64,000 nucleotides of DNA from contig CBDHDN010000062.1 in NCBI GenBank assembly GCA_965261585.1, forward strand, positions 1 through 64,000. The letters are read 5' to 3'. Positions 52,129-61,778 of the stretch are shown here, piece by piece. A model generated the notes under the pieces. The model did no database searches, was not told where the DNA came from, and saw nothing but the letters and a program-made list of their open reading frames with translations. Position 1 is the first letter of the stretch, and each line of letters begins with the position of its first letter. Made by a program: the position numbers and the translations under genes. This DNA comes from CBDHDN01 sp965261585 (GTDB taxonomy: Bacteria; Pseudomonadota; Alphaproteobacteria; UBA6615).

Positions 52129-52913
52129 GTGAGCAGCATTGTCGATGCGGCCGTTCACGCGCTGACCAAGGGCAGGGGCTACACCGTCCTGGAGGGACTG
52201 TTCAGTGCCGACCAGGTGGCGGAGGCGCGAGCGCGTGTGCTTGAGCTCGCCGCCGTCGCGGCGCCGCACGTCGACGAAGCCGACGCGTTGGCCAAGCTGA
52301 ACGCCGCGGACCATGTCTGGAACCTGGTCGACAAGGGCCCGGTGTTCGAGGCGATGGCCGAGCATCCGACGATCCTCGCCGTGTTCTCGCGCATCCTCGG
52401 CTCCGAGCTGAAGCTTGGCTCGCCCGCCGCGCGCATCGTCCAGCCCGGCGCCCAGGCTCAGCAGCCCCATGTCGACTATCCCTACTGGGACCTCTATGAG
52501 CGCGGCACGTTTCCGATGGGCATCAACGGCACGTTCTTCATGAACTGCCAGTCGACGATCATGCTCGAAGACTTCACGACCGAGAACGGTGCCACCCAGG
52601 TGGCGCCGGGCACACAGACGCGCGGCAGGTTCCCGACGCCGGACGAGTTCGAGCCGCTGAAGGTCCAGACGACCGGCCCGGCCGGGTCGGTCATGCTGAT
52701 GACCGGGCTGTTGTGGCACGGCGCCGGCCACAACCGCACGGATCGGGTCCGCGTCGGCATCCTGGGTTAGTACCTGCCGAAGTTCGTCAAGCCGATGGAA
52801 GACCAGCTGCGCAGCGTCCGGCCCGAAGTGGTCGAACGCGCGAGTCCGACGCTGCGGGCCCTGCTCGGCGCCGACTACCCCTACCCGCAGGTGCTCGACA
52901 CGGCGCGGCAATG
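52129..52913 (+). pseudogene. Phytanoyl-CoA dioxygenase family protein with internal TAG
   Basis: A PhyH-family Fe(II)/2-oxoglutarate oxygenase: PHVDYPYWDLYERG holds the first His-x-Asp ligands, and LLWHGAGHNRTDRVRVGILG the distal His and Arg. A TAG at 52768 interrupts the frame where a Gln (CAG) is expected; the same frame then continues YLPKFVKPMEDQLRSVRPEV to the stop at 52913. Catalytic residues lie before the stop, so a truncated product might fold partly. GTG 52129 has GGGGAGGG before it. The last codons overlap the next start (ATGA). Confidence 0.8.
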
Positions 52914-54562
52914 ACCGACCGGCGCTCCAAATTCTGGGGCTGGGGCACGGCAGACCAGTGCCTGAGCAAGGCCGAGGAACAGGCGCGCATGGCGTTCTAC
53001 GCCGGGCGGTTCGGCGTCGACACATTCGACCGGCTGCCGGTGCCCCGGCTTGCCGACGTGGCTCTGCGGCGGCCGCGCGTGGCGGCACCGGCCGCGCTTG
53101 CCCCGCTGTGCTCGGACGAGGCCTTCGAGCGGGTGTGCCACAGCTACGGCAAGTCGCTGCCCGACTATGTGCGCACCTTCGACCGCGACTTCGCGCATGC
53201 CCCGACCTCGTCGCCTTCCCGCGCTGCGAGGACGATGTCGCGGCGCTGCTCGATTGGGCCGCCGGCGCACGTATCGCCGTCGTGCCGTTCGGCGGCGGGT
53301 CGAGCGTCGTCGGCGGCGTCGAGCCGGCGGTCGGCGACGGCTACGCGGCGACCCTGAGCCTCGATCTGCGCGGCCTCGACCGGGTCGTCGAGGTCGACGA
53401 TGTCAGCCGCGCGGCGCGCCTGCAGGCCGGGCTGTTCGGCCCGGCGCTGGAAGCGGCGCTCAAGCCGCACGGCCTGACGCTGCGGCACTTTCCCCAGAGC
53501 TTCGCGCACTCGACTCTGGGCGGTTGGATCGCGACCCGCTCGGGCGGCCACTTCGCGACGCTCTACACCCACATCGACGACCTCGTCGAAAGCGTGCGCG
53601 CGGTGACGCCGGCGGGCGTGATCGAGACACGGCGGCTGCCGGGCTCAGGCGCCGGACCCAGCCCCGACCGCCTGCTGATCGGCTCGGAAGGCGCGCTTGG
53701 CGTCATCACCGAGGCCTGGCTGCGGCTGCAGCGGCGGCCGACCCACCGGGCCGCCGCCGACGTGCGCTTCGCCGACCTGCACGCCGCGGCCGAAGCGATC
53801 CGAGTGGTCGGCCAGGCCGGGCTGTATCCGGCGAACCTGCGCCTGCTTGATCCGCTGGAGGCGCAGATCAACGGCGCCGGCGACGGCTTCGCCAATGGGT
53901 CCGGGGCGCTGGTCGTCATCGCCTTCGAATCCGCCGACCACTCGGTCGATGCCTGGCTGGCCCGGGCGCTGGAGATCTGTGCCGACCACGGCGGCGCGTT
54001 CGCGCGCGATGCCGCGGCCCAACCCGACGCGCACTGCACCGGCGCCGCCGGCGCCTGGCGCGCGGCGTTCATCCGCATGCCGTACTATCGCGAGCTGCTG
54101 ACCGCCATCGGCGTCATCAACGACACGTTCGAGACGGCGATCACCTGGGACCGTTTTCGCGCCTTCCACGCCGCGGTGACGACGGCGACAAAACGGGCGA
54201 TCGAGGAAGCGACGGGCCGGCCGGGCCTCGTGCACTGCCGCTTCACCCACATCTACCCCGACGGGCCGGCGCCCTATTTCACGTTTCACGCCCTGGGCCG
54301 TCACGGCGGCATCCTGGACGCCTGGCGCCACATCAAGACCGCGGCGTCAAACGCCGTGATCGCCGGCGGCGGCACGATCACGCATCACCATGCCGTCGGC
54401 CGCGATCACATGGAGTGGTACACGCAACAGCGCCCGGCGCTGTTCGGCGCGGCGCTGGCGGCGGCGAAGGCGACGTTCGACCCGGCAGGGATCCTCAATC
54501 CGGGCGTCCTGGTGCCGGCCGGTCCGAGTGCCGGGCCTCACCCTTCGACAAGCTCAGGATAA
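52911..54562 (+). pseudogene. FAD-binding oxidase (AGPS/D-lactate-dehydrogenase-like), frameshifted
   Basis: Starts MTDRRSKFWGWGTADQCLS at an ATGA overlap with the preceding gene. The FAD domain appears as VVPFGGGSSVVGGVEP, LRHFPQSFAHSTLGGWIATR and LLIGSEGALGVITEAWL. The start lies in one frame and the rest in another: a C appears missing in the CCCC at 53200-53203 (AHA then PDLVAFPRCEDDVAAL). Restored length is about 550 residues, near alkyldihydroxyacetonephosphate synthase-like proteins. HHHAVGRDHM is the C-terminal catalytic region. Its last residues come from a repeat element. Confidence 0.8.
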
Positions 54563-54600
54563 GGCCCTCATCCCCGGATTTAATCCGGGGCTGTCGAAGT
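54541..54600. repeat. Dispersed palindromic repeat, copy 1
   Basis: Contains CCCTTCGACAAGCTCAGG, a short spacer, and the palindrome CCCCGGATT-T-AATCCGGGG (54572-54590), then CTGTCGAAG. A relative is at 57531-57614. It supplies the final residues and stop codon of the FAD oxidase gene. Confidence 0.8.
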
Positions 54601-54659
54601 AGGAGGGACGGGTGCTCGGCGACTCGGTTTTCCGCGGTCGCTAATCTGATAGCGGCGCG

Positions 54660-55553
54660 TTAGCGACAGGCCTCACCGATCTCCCGGAAGCCGACGAGAT
54701 CGAGCTCTTGTGCCGCGACCCAGTCGACGAACGCGGCGTCCTGGAACAGGGCGACCTCGTCCGTGCGCGTGTGGGCGCGCGGCGGGTCGATGACCTCGAT
54801 ATCGCCCGACGCGTTGCAGTGGAAGGCGAGGAACGTGACGCCGGGCTCGATGCTCTCCAATATCGCCCGATAGATCGGGGCCTTGTCGGGCGCGGGCTCC
54901 CAGTGACTTTCGATGAAGCGGTCGATGATCGGCTGCCCGGCCGCCTCGAGCGCGGCGACCCGCGCGGCGTGGTCGTCCATCGACAAGTCGCCAAGGCGCA
55001 GCGCCGCGGGCCCGCCGAAACCGTCCCAATCGCGCGGAAACAGCACCGGCAGGCCATAGTCGCGCGCCAGCCGCAGCGTGATCTCGACGAACTCCGGCGC
55101 CAGGGCCGTGCCCATGTGGTGGTCGAGGTGGGTGACGTCGATGCCGGCCGCCAGCGCCGCGTCGATCTGCGCCCGCAACTCCGCCTCGACGGCGTCGGCG
55201 TGGGCGTGCTCGGCGACGGCCCGCGCCTGATGCCACATGTAGCCCTCGTCATCGACCAGGCCCGACGCCTTTGCAGCGCCGGTCAGCGGCCGCCAGCGAT
55301 AGTGCTGCCATTCGCTCGTCAGCGTCAGATGGACGCCGATGTCGAGCGCCGGCCGCTCCGCCGCGAGCGCCGCGAGCTCGAGGAACCAGGGGCACGGCAC
55401 CATGACCGAGCCCGACGTGATGAAGCCCTGCCCGGCCAGGACGGCGAAGGCCGAATTGGCGCCATGGCACATGCCGACGTCGTCCTGATGCGGCACGACG
55501 ATCCGTGCGTCGGGCGCCAGCCCGAGCTTTTCCGCCAGCGATTGTGCAGCCAT
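54660..55553 (-). CDS. ChbG/HpnK-family deacetylase
   Basis: 297 residues of the YdjC/ChbG carbohydrate deacetylase family. Metal and catalytic residues: VPHQDDVGMCHGAN, DIGVHLTLTSEW and DVTHLDHHMGT. It removes acetyl groups from an amino sugar or related compound. Start at ATG 55553, which has GAGGAG at the right distance; ATG 55571 is less likely. It fits with the GlcN6P-deaminase-like gene at 56656 in amino sugar use, which is inference. Confidence 0.85.
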   Translation of the reverse strand: MAAQSLAEKLGLAPDARIVVPHQDDVGMCHGANSAFAVLAGQGFITSGSVMVPCPWFLELAALAAERPALDIGVHLTLTSEWQHYRWRPLTGAAKASGLVDDEGYMWHQARAVAEHAHADAVEAELRAQIDAALAAGIDVTHLDHHMGTALAPEFVEITLRLARDYGLPVLFPRDWDGFGGPAALRLGDLSMDDHAARVAALEAAGQPIIDRFIESHWEPAPDKAPIYRAILESIEPGVTFLAFHCNASGDIEVIDPPRAHTRTDEVALFQDAAFVDWVAAQELDLVGFREIGEACR

Positions 55554-55683
55554 CGATGCACTCCTCGTCATGCCTGTCCGGTCGCCAGCTTAAGGGCGTC
55601 GTCCCGTGCACCCAACCCCGTTATCATGGGCAGCGAACCGAAAAGTCCTCCGGCACGGCCGGGAGGGGGAGGGGGAAAAGGCC

Positions 55684-56646
55684 ATGACTTCGCTGATCGT
55701 GATCGACGGGACGGTGCACCCGGCGGCGTTGGCACTGCTGGACGGCCGGACCGATGTGGCGGGGCGCGCCGTGGACAAGGCGCGCGACGACGTACCCGCG
55801 GCGCTGGCCGAGGCCGACGGGATCCTGGTGCGCGCGCTGAAGCTCGACGCCGCGCTGATCGACGCGGCGCCGCGGCTCAAGGCGGTGGCGCGCCACGGCG
55901 TCGGCTACGACGACGTCGACGTCGCGGCGCTGACGGCGCGGGGCATCCCGCTGATGATCGTCGGCGACGCCAACGCCAAGCCGGTGGCCGAGCACACGCT
56001 GGCGATGATGCTGGCGGTGACGCGGCAGCTGCCGGTCGGCGACCGCGCCGTGCGCGACGACGATTTCGGCGCCCGCAACACGATCGCCATGACCGAGCTG
56101 GCCGGCAAGACCGTGCTGATCGTCGGCTTCGGGCGCATCGGCCGCCAGGTGGCGGCGCGCTGTGCGGCCTTCGAGATGCGCATCATCGCCGCCGATCCCT
56201 TTGCCGACGCCGCGGCCGTCGCGGCCGACGGCTATGGCCACGCCGCCGACTTTCACGAGGCGCTGGGCGCGGCGGATATCGTGACGCTGCACCTGCCCGC
56301 GAACGCCGACGGCAGCGCAGTCATCGCCGCGCCGGAGCTGGCGGCGATGAAGCCCGGCGCCTATATCGTCAACTGCGCGCGCGGCTCGCTGATCGACGAG
56401 GCGGCGCTCGCCGCGGCGCTCGGCGACGGGCGGTTGCGCGGCGCCGGCCTGGACGTGACACGCCAGGAGCCGACGCCGCCGGACAACCCGCTGCTCGCGC
56501 TCGACAACGTCGTGTTCAGCCCGCACAACGCCGCGCTTACCGAGGAATGCTTCGAGCGCATGGGCGTCGTCTCGATGCAGAACATCCTCGACGCCCTGGC
56601 CGGCACGCCGCGCCCCGACCACGTCGTCAACCGCGAGGTTCTGTAG
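55684..56646 (+). CDS. D-2-hydroxyacid dehydrogenase (SerA-like)
   Basis: 320 residues. The NAD fold motif is VGFGRIGRQVAARC; catalytic Arg in NCARGSLIDEAALA, Glu in RQEPTPPDNPLL and His in SPHNAALT. It oxidises or reduces a 2-hydroxy/2-oxo acid such as phosphoglycerate, glyoxylate or lactate. GGGAGGGGG precedes ATG 55684. It lies beside, but opposite to, the lactate-racemase operon. Confidence 0.9.
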   Translation: MTSLIVIDGTVHPAALALLDGRTDVAGRAVDKARDDVPAALAEADGILVRALKLDAALIDAAPRLKAVARHGVGYDDVDVAALTARGIPLMIVGDANAKPVAEHTLAMMLAVTRQLPVGDRAVRDDDFGARNTIAMTELAGKTVLIVGFGRIGRQVAARCAAFEMRIIAADPFADAAAVAADGYGHAADFHEALGAADIVTLHLPANADGSAVIAAPELAAMKPGAYIVNCARGSLIDEAALAAALGDGRLRGAGLDVTRQEPTPPDNPLLALDNVVFSPHNAALTEECFERMGVVSMQNILDALAGTPRPDHVVNREVL

Positions 56647-56655
56647 GCACGCGCG

Positions 56656-57513
56656 CTAGCGCAGCGTCGGGTCCGGCGGCGCGGCGACCTGGCGCGTGAT
56701 CGTGAAGCGGCAGTCCGGGTGCTGTTGCAGCAGTGACACCGGCACACGCTCGGTCACCGTGCCGTGCAGGGCCTTGCGCACGATGGCGTTCTGCCAGGGC
56801 CGGTTCAGGTAGAGCCGCACGCGCTGGCTGGCGAGGATCTCCTTCATGCCGACGGTGATCGCGAGTTCCGGGATTCGGTCGATGTTGCCGTGGCAAGCGG
56901 TGACCGCATTGATCACCCGCGTCTCCCGGCTGAGGCGCACGACCCGCGTCGGCAGGGCACCGAACGCAGCCAGCGTCGTCGCCTCGTCCGGCTCCGGCGG
57001 GTCGTTGAACGCGACATGCCCGGTGATGCCGACGCCGCCGAAACAGACGTCGACGCCGCCGGCGGCATCGATGGCGCGCTGCACGGCGTCCGGATCGTCG
57101 GGGCTGGGAAAGATCCGCTGGGCCGGCGGCGGCGCCAGCGCCGCATCGAGGATATCGTAGAAATGCGCGTCCATGTGGCGCCGGAAGCTCAGCGAATCGT
57201 CGAGCGGGATCAGCGAGCGGCCGTCCGGCGTCAGGTACTCGTCCATGTTGATGACGACGAGTTCGCGCAGGCTCTCACCCGCCTCGTTGCACCGCTGGGC
57301 CACGAGATCGAACTGGCCGACGGGGCCGACCGGCAAGATGAACACAACCCGCTGCCGCCCGGCGGCGCGGGCCGCCCGGTATTCGGCCAGCATGTCGTCC
57401 GCAAAGCGCTCGGTGAGGGCTTCCGCATCGGCCACGACCGACAGCGGAATCGGCGCGTCTTGGCCGAGGGTTTCCTCGGGGACGGCGAGTGCTGCGGCTG
57501 TTTGGGCGTCCAT
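56656..57513 (-). CDS. Glucosamine-6-phosphate deaminase-like protein
   Basis: 285 residues of the GlcN6P isomerase/6-phosphogluconolactonase fold. INMDEYLTPDGRSLIP holds the catalytic Asp and GGVGITGHVAFNDPPEP matches the GG.G..GH.AFNEP motif. The N-terminus is longer than in NagB, and the GITGH centre is somewhat changed, so the reaction may differ. It converges with the dehydrogenase gene (stops 10 nt apart). Confidence 0.82.
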   Translation of the reverse strand: MDAQTAAALAVPEETLGQDAPIPLSVVADAEALTERFADDMLAEYRAARAAGRQRVVFILPVGPVGQFDLVAQRCNEAGESLRELVVINMDEYLTPDGRSLIPLDDSLSFRRHMDAHFYDILDAALAPPPAQRIFPSPDDPDAVQRAIDAAGGVDVCFGGVGITGHVAFNDPPEPDEATTLAAFGALPTRVVRLSRETRVINAVTACHGNIDRIPELAITVGMKEILASQRVRLYLNRPWQNAIVRKALHGTVTERVPVSLLQQHPDCRFTITRQVAAPPDPTLR

Positions 57514-57530
57514 GACTCGATCCCTCGATC

Positions 57531-57614
57531 ACCCTTCGACAGGCTCACGGTGAGGTGTTCGCAAGGCTGGGTGTGAGGCCCTCATCCCCGGATTAGATCC
57601 GGGGTTGTCGAACT
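57531..57614. repeat. Dispersed palindromic repeat, copy 2
   Basis: CCCTTCGACAGGCTCACGG, a spacer, then CCCCGGAT-TAG-ATCCGGGG (57586-57604) and TTGTCGAAC. It overlaps the end of larB and provides its last codons. Same family as 54541-54600. Confidence 0.8.
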
Positions 57615-58277
57615 ATGAGGGCCGCCCGTCGCGCGCAAGACCCGGATCGCGGCGCAGGCGGCGCCGTAGCCGTTGTCGATGTTGACCGTGACGACGCCGG
57701 GCGCGCAGCTGACGAGGGCACTGTTGAGCGCGGTCTGGCCACCGTGGGCGGCGCCGTAGCCGACGGAGGTCGGCACGGCGATCACGACGCCGCCGACGAG
57801 GCCGCCGACGACGCTGAACAGCGCCCCGTCCATGCCGGCGACGACGATGACGACCGGGAATGCGCCGAGCGCTTCCTCATGTTCGAGGATACGCCACAGG
57901 CCGGCGACGCCGACATCGGCGATCTCGCGGCTCGCCTGGCCATGGTAAGCCAGCGTGCGCGCGGCCTCGCGGGCGACCGGCAGGTCCGTCGTGCCGGCCG
58001 TCACGACGGCCACCCGCGCCGGCCCGGCGGGCTGTGTCCAGGCGCCGTAGATGCCGGTGCGTGAGGCCGGGTCGTAGTCGATGGCTGCACACCAGTCGGC
58101 CGCGAGCGCGCCGTAGCCGGCCGTATCGAGGCGCGTAAGCAGCATCGTCGTGCCGGCATCGCGGGCGCCGGTCAGGGCCGCGGCGATCTGTTGCGGCGTC
58201 TTGCCGGCGCAATAGATAGATTCGCTGAGGCCGATCCGCGCCTGCCGCTCGAGGTCGAGGGCCACGTCGTCGCTCAT
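57582..58277 (-). CDS. larB: Pyridinium-3,5-biscarboxylic acid mononucleotide synthase
   Basis: 231 residues. LarB carboxylates and hydrolyses nicotinic acid adenine dinucleotide to begin the nickel-pincer cofactor. Motifs: ARIGLSESIYCAGKTPQQIA, VVTAGTTDLPVAREAARTL, VVAGMDGALFSVVGGLVGG and VAVPTSVGYGAAHGG-type sequence (VIAVPTSVGYGAAHGGQTAL). The last dozen residues (HSSTTPDLIRG) come from the palindromic repeat, replacing the native C-terminus. ATG 58277 overlaps the larE stop. Confidence 0.93.
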   Translation of the reverse strand: MSDDVALDLERQARIGLSESIYCAGKTPQQIAAALTGARDAGTTMLLTRLDTAGYGALAADWCAAIDYDPASRTGIYGAWTQPAGPARVAVVTAGTTDLPVAREAARTLAYHGQASREIADVGVAGLWRILEHEEALGAFPVVIVVAGMDGALFSVVGGLVGGVVIAVPTSVGYGAAHGGQTALNSALVSCAPGVVTVNIDNGYGAACAAIRVLRATGGPHSSTTPDLIRG

Positions 58278-59101
58278 CGCCCCACCGCGCCGACGAAGGC
58301 GCTGCCCCTCCGATAGGGCTCGAACGCGACCGCGGCGCCATAGCCGTGCCGTTGGGACAACAGCGCGACGGCATCGCGTATGGCGGCACCGGTCTCGGAC
58401 CGCAGCCGGGCCAGGCTCTCCGGATCGAGCTCGACAACCGGCCCGGCGCGGCGCACGCGGCAGCGCACGGTACGCGGCGCCAGCCGCTCGCCGAGCAAGC
58501 GCTCGGCCTTGTGCACGAAGGCGAGCGCCGGCGCCGTCACTGGCGTGCCCGTTTCGAGGCGACTCGACAGGCACGGCGCCGCCGGCAGCGCGGCCACATC
58601 GGCGAGGCCGAACGAACGGGCAAGCGCCCGCACCGCCGCCTTGTCGATCGCCGCCTCGACAAACGGGTGGCGCACACCGTGGTCGGCGGCGGCGCGCAGG
58701 CCCGGGCGATAATCGCCCAGGTCGTCGAGGTTCGTGCCCGACACGATCGTCGCACCGGCGGCCCGGGGTGCGATCGTGCCGTACAGATTGGTCTTGCAAT
58801 AGAAGCACCGGTCGACCGGATTGCGCAGGTAATTCGGGTCGGCGAACTCGCCGGCATCGATGACCGTGAGGGCCCAGCCACCGCGCGCCGCGTGGGCGCG
58901 GACGCGCGCCGTCGCCTCGGGCGGCACGGCCGGTGAGATCGCATGGAACATGGCAGCGTTGGCGCCGAGCGCCCGCTGGGCGGCAACGGCCAGCGTCATG
59001 CTGTCGACGCCGCCGCTGACGGCGACGGCCGCACGGCCGATGTCGCCGAAGATGGCGGCCAGGGCTGCCAGCCCGTCGGTCGTCGCGTCAGCGGTCGTCA
59101 T
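58274..59101 (-). CDS. larE: ATP-dependent sacrificial sulfur transferase
   Basis: 275 residues. The PP-loop is VAVSGGVDSMTLAV (about residues 28-41). Cysteines in RCFYCKTNLY and APCLSSRLETGTP match the LarE sulfur-donating region. It adenylates the LarB product and inserts sulfur. ATG 59101 is chosen; it overlaps larC by 14 nt and larB by 4 nt, so the operon is tightly packed. Confidence 0.93.
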   Translation of the reverse strand: MTTADATTDGLAALAAIFGDIGRAAVAVSGGVDSMTLAVAAQRALGANAAMFHAISPAVPPEATARVRAHAARGGWALTVIDAGEFADPNYLRNPVDRCFYCKTNLYGTIAPRAAGATIVSGTNLDDLGDYRPGLRAAADHGVRHPFVEAAIDKAAVRALARSFGLADVAALPAAPCLSSRLETGTPVTAPALAFVHKAERLLGERLAPRTVRCRVRRAGPVVELDPESLARLRSETGAAIRDAVALLSQRHGYGAAVAFEPYRRGSAFVGAVGR

Positions 59102-60290
59102 CGTCGCGTGTCTCATCCTTGAGCAGGGCCGCGGCCTCGGCGTCGTGGCGGCGGCGCGCGCGGCCGGCATGGCCGGCGGCCCCGTGCAGGCCCGCGGCCT
59201 CGGCCTTCGCGGTGCGCATCGCGCCCGGCCGGGTGACGACCTTCACGGCCGTGTCGCCGTCGCCGATTGTGAGCGCCCGGCGCGCCAGGACCGTGCGCAT
59301 GCCGCGCGACCAGCGCAGGCCGATTGTCGCCGTCTCGTGAAAGCAGGCGTCGATCACGCCGTCGAGCGCGTCGGGCCGGCACAGCACCTGGATGCTCGCC
59401 AGCATGCGGCCCTTCTTGCCGAAGGCCGGGATCTGGACGACGTCGAGCACGTCGTCGCGAGCGCGCAGCGCATCGAGGCCGGTCGCCAGATCCTCCGGCG
59501 TCTGGTCGTCGACCTCGAAGGCGATGACGCCGACCGCCTCGACCGCCTGCGCGCCCGCATCGCCCTCGAATCCCATGAGGCGCAGCACGTTGCTGATGCC
59601 GGGCAGCGTGCGCGTGCCGAAGCCGATGCCGCAGCGCGACAGGCGCAGCGGCTCGTGCGGCAAACCCGGCGCCGCCGCCAGATGGCGCAGGATTGCCGCG
59701 CCCGTCGGCGTAACCCGCTCGCCGCCGATGCCGTCGTCGATCACCGGAAAGCCTTCGAGCAGCACGGCCGTCGCCGGCGCCGGCACGGGCAGCGGCCCGT
59801 GCGCCGTGGCGATGCGGCCGGCGCCGAGCGGCAGCGGGCCGACGGACCAGCCGGTCGCGCCCAGGGCTTCGATGACGTGGGCGGCGCCGACGACGTCGGC
59901 GATCGAGTCCCAGCCGGCGAGCTCATGAAACACGACATCGGCGGCGGCGATGCCGTGCACGCGCGCCTCCGCCTCGGCCAGCACCGCGAAGATCGCCAGC
60001 GCCCGGCCGCGCACCGGCGGCGACAACGGCGCCGCGGCCAGCCGCTCGGCGATCGCCGCGAACCGGCCGGGTGGTGCCGGTGGCGTGCCGTTGCCGGTGT
60101 CGACGCGTAGCCGCGTGCCGGCAAGCGCATGGTCGGTATGCGCCGTCGTCGCCATCGCGACCGCCGGCGGCAAGCCGGCCGCGCGTGCCGCGGCGATGGC
60201 GCCCTCCGCCAGCTCGGGCCAGGCATCGAACACCGCGGCGAGGAACATGTCGCCGGCTATGCCGCCTAGGGGATCGAGGTGAATATGCAT
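59088..60290 (-). CDS. larC: Nickel-pincer cofactor cyclometallase
   Basis: 400 residues in one continuous frame. Starts MHIHLDPLGGIAGDMFLAA, the LarC hallmark; later GWDSIADVVGAAHVIEALGA and ERVTPTGAAILRHL are typical, with the C-terminal LarC2-like part from about residue 260. It inserts nickel into the pincer ligand. In some bacteria larC needs a programmed frameshift; here it does not. Confidence 0.93.
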   Translation of the reverse strand: MHIHLDPLGGIAGDMFLAAVFDAWPELAEGAIAAARAAGLPPAVAMATTAHTDHALAGTRLRVDTGNGTPPAPPGRFAAIAERLAAAPLSPPVRGRALAIFAVLAEAEARVHGIAAADVVFHELAGWDSIADVVGAAHVIEALGATGWSVGPLPLGAGRIATAHGPLPVPAPATAVLLEGFPVIDDGIGGERVTPTGAAILRHLAAAPGLPHEPLRLSRCGIGFGTRTLPGISNVLRLMGFEGDAGAQAVEAVGVIAFEVDDQTPEDLATGLDALRARDDVLDVVQIPAFGKKGRMLASIQVLCRPDALDGVIDACFHETATIGLRWSRGMRTVLARRALTIGDGDTAVKVVTRPGAMRTAKAEAAGLHGAAGHAGRARRRHDAEAAALLKDETRDDDDR

Positions 60291-60321
60291 GGCGCCGGTC
60301 AAGCGGCCGCTGGGTTGCCGG

Positions 60322-61611
60322 TCAGGCCGCCGGCCGATACTTCGGGACGACGTAGGGGCCCTCGGGCACGACGGCGACGCGGGCATCGCCGGTGCGCGCG
60401 ACGCTGGCGGCCAGTGCCTCGGCCACGGACGCGACGGTGTTGACGCCGGTGAGGGCACGGTCGGCCTCGCCGAGACCATCGGTGTAGAGATGGATGTTGC
60501 CGATGCGCATCGGCTTCAGCTGCATCTCGGTCTGCCACTCGTCGATGTCGGCGTGGCTCTTGCGGCTGATGTCGGCGAGGAAGCGCTCCGGCCCGAGGTC
60601 GACGAGGCGGCGCTGGGCGGCGGCGAACTCGGGCGAGCCCATGCCCTCGTCGCAGGCCGCGGCGATGATCAAATCGCCGCCGGGCGCCAGGATGTCCATC
60701 GGCCCGACCATGCCCTTGACCGTCTGGTAGTAGGTCTTGTCGAGGGGATAGCCGGCGGCGCTCGTCAGCACCGTGTTGAACCGCTCGGCCACCGGGATCT
60801 CGGCATAGCCGCGGATGAAATCGACGGCCCGCAGATGGCTCTCGACGACCTCGCCGTAATTGACGAAGCAGACGCGGCGGTGGTCGTCGATCACCGTGTT
60901 CAGGGCGAGCGCGCCGCCGATCATGCGGACGATCTCCAGCTGCTCCTCGTGCAGCGGGTTGCCGTCCAGCACGCAGTTGGCGGCGCGCGGGTGCTCCATG
61001 AAGCGGGCGCTGTGGAACGTCGTGATCGTCTCCGCGCCGGCGACGCCGGGGGCGATGACCTTGCGCCCGCCGGAATAGCCGGCCATGAAGTGGGGCTCGA
61101 CGAGGCCGGTCGCGATGCGCAGGTCGGCCTCGACGAAGCGGCGGTCCAGCGTGACGCGCGTGCCCCGGGTACCGGTAACGCCCAGCTCGACATGGGCGTG
61201 CGTGTCGCGCGCGAAATGGTTCTCGACCGCGACCGTCTCCATGACCCAGGGGTCGCCGACGACCTCGGCCAGCTCGGCGCCTTCGTTGGGACGGTGCAGG
61301 CCGGTCGCGACGAGGATCGTGATTGCCGCCGGTGCCACGCCGGCGTCCAGCAGCCGACGCACGATCAGCGGCAGGAACACGCCGTTCGGCACCGGCCGGG
61401 TAATGTCGCAGATCAGGATGCAGGCGCTGCGGCAGCCGCGCGCGGCCTCGGCCAGCGGCGGCGCGCCGACGGGCGCGGCCAGCGCCGCCTCGGCGGCCGC
61501 AACCGGCGCCGCCAGCGCCGGCATCGGCGGCTTTTCGATCACCGTGACGTCCCAGCTGTCCGGCAGCTCGACCGGCAGCGTGCCACGGCCATAGTTCAAC
61601 TCAACGCGCAT
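60322..61611 (-). CDS. larA: Lactate racemase family nickel enzyme
   Basis: 429 residues. The N-terminal domain has ILICDITRPVPNGVFLPLIV and VATGLHRPNEG (active-site His). VEPHFMAGYSGGRKVIAPGV contains the second His and the Lys that binds the pincer cofactor. LarA-family enzymes racemise or epimerise lactate or other 2-hydroxy acids. It is the first gene of larA-larC-larE-larB, 31 nt before larC. The true substrate is not certain from sequence. Confidence 0.92.
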   Translation of the reverse strand: MRVELNYGRGTLPVELPDSWDVTVIEKPPMPALAAPVAAAEAALAAPVGAPPLAEAARGCRSACILICDITRPVPNGVFLPLIVRRLLDAGVAPAAITILVATGLHRPNEGAELAEVVGDPWVMETVAVENHFARDTHAHVELGVTGTRGTRVTLDRRFVEADLRIATGLVEPHFMAGYSGGRKVIAPGVAGAETITTFHSARFMEHPRAANCVLDGNPLHEEQLEIVRMIGGALALNTVIDDHRRVCFVNYGEVVESHLRAVDFIRGYAEIPVAERFNTVLTSAAGYPLDKTYYQTVKGMVGPMDILAPGGDLIIAAACDEGMGSPEFAAAQRRLVDLGPERFLADISRKSHADIDEWQTEMQLKPMRIGNIHLYTDGLGEADRALTGVNTVASVAEALAASVARTGDARVAVVPEGPYVVPKYRPAA

Positions 61612-61778
61612 GTGTGACCCGATGGTCCCGCCGATTGCTGGCAGTGTAGGCTGCCGGCCAGCGTTGGCATAGTGGCGAGGCCACTGGTGTAGATAGCGTG
61701 TGAGTTGTCCGGATTATGTAGCGCGCGAAGTGACCGTTTCTGGAATCGCTCCAAGGAGGTTTTTTTTCGGGGGCGAGG

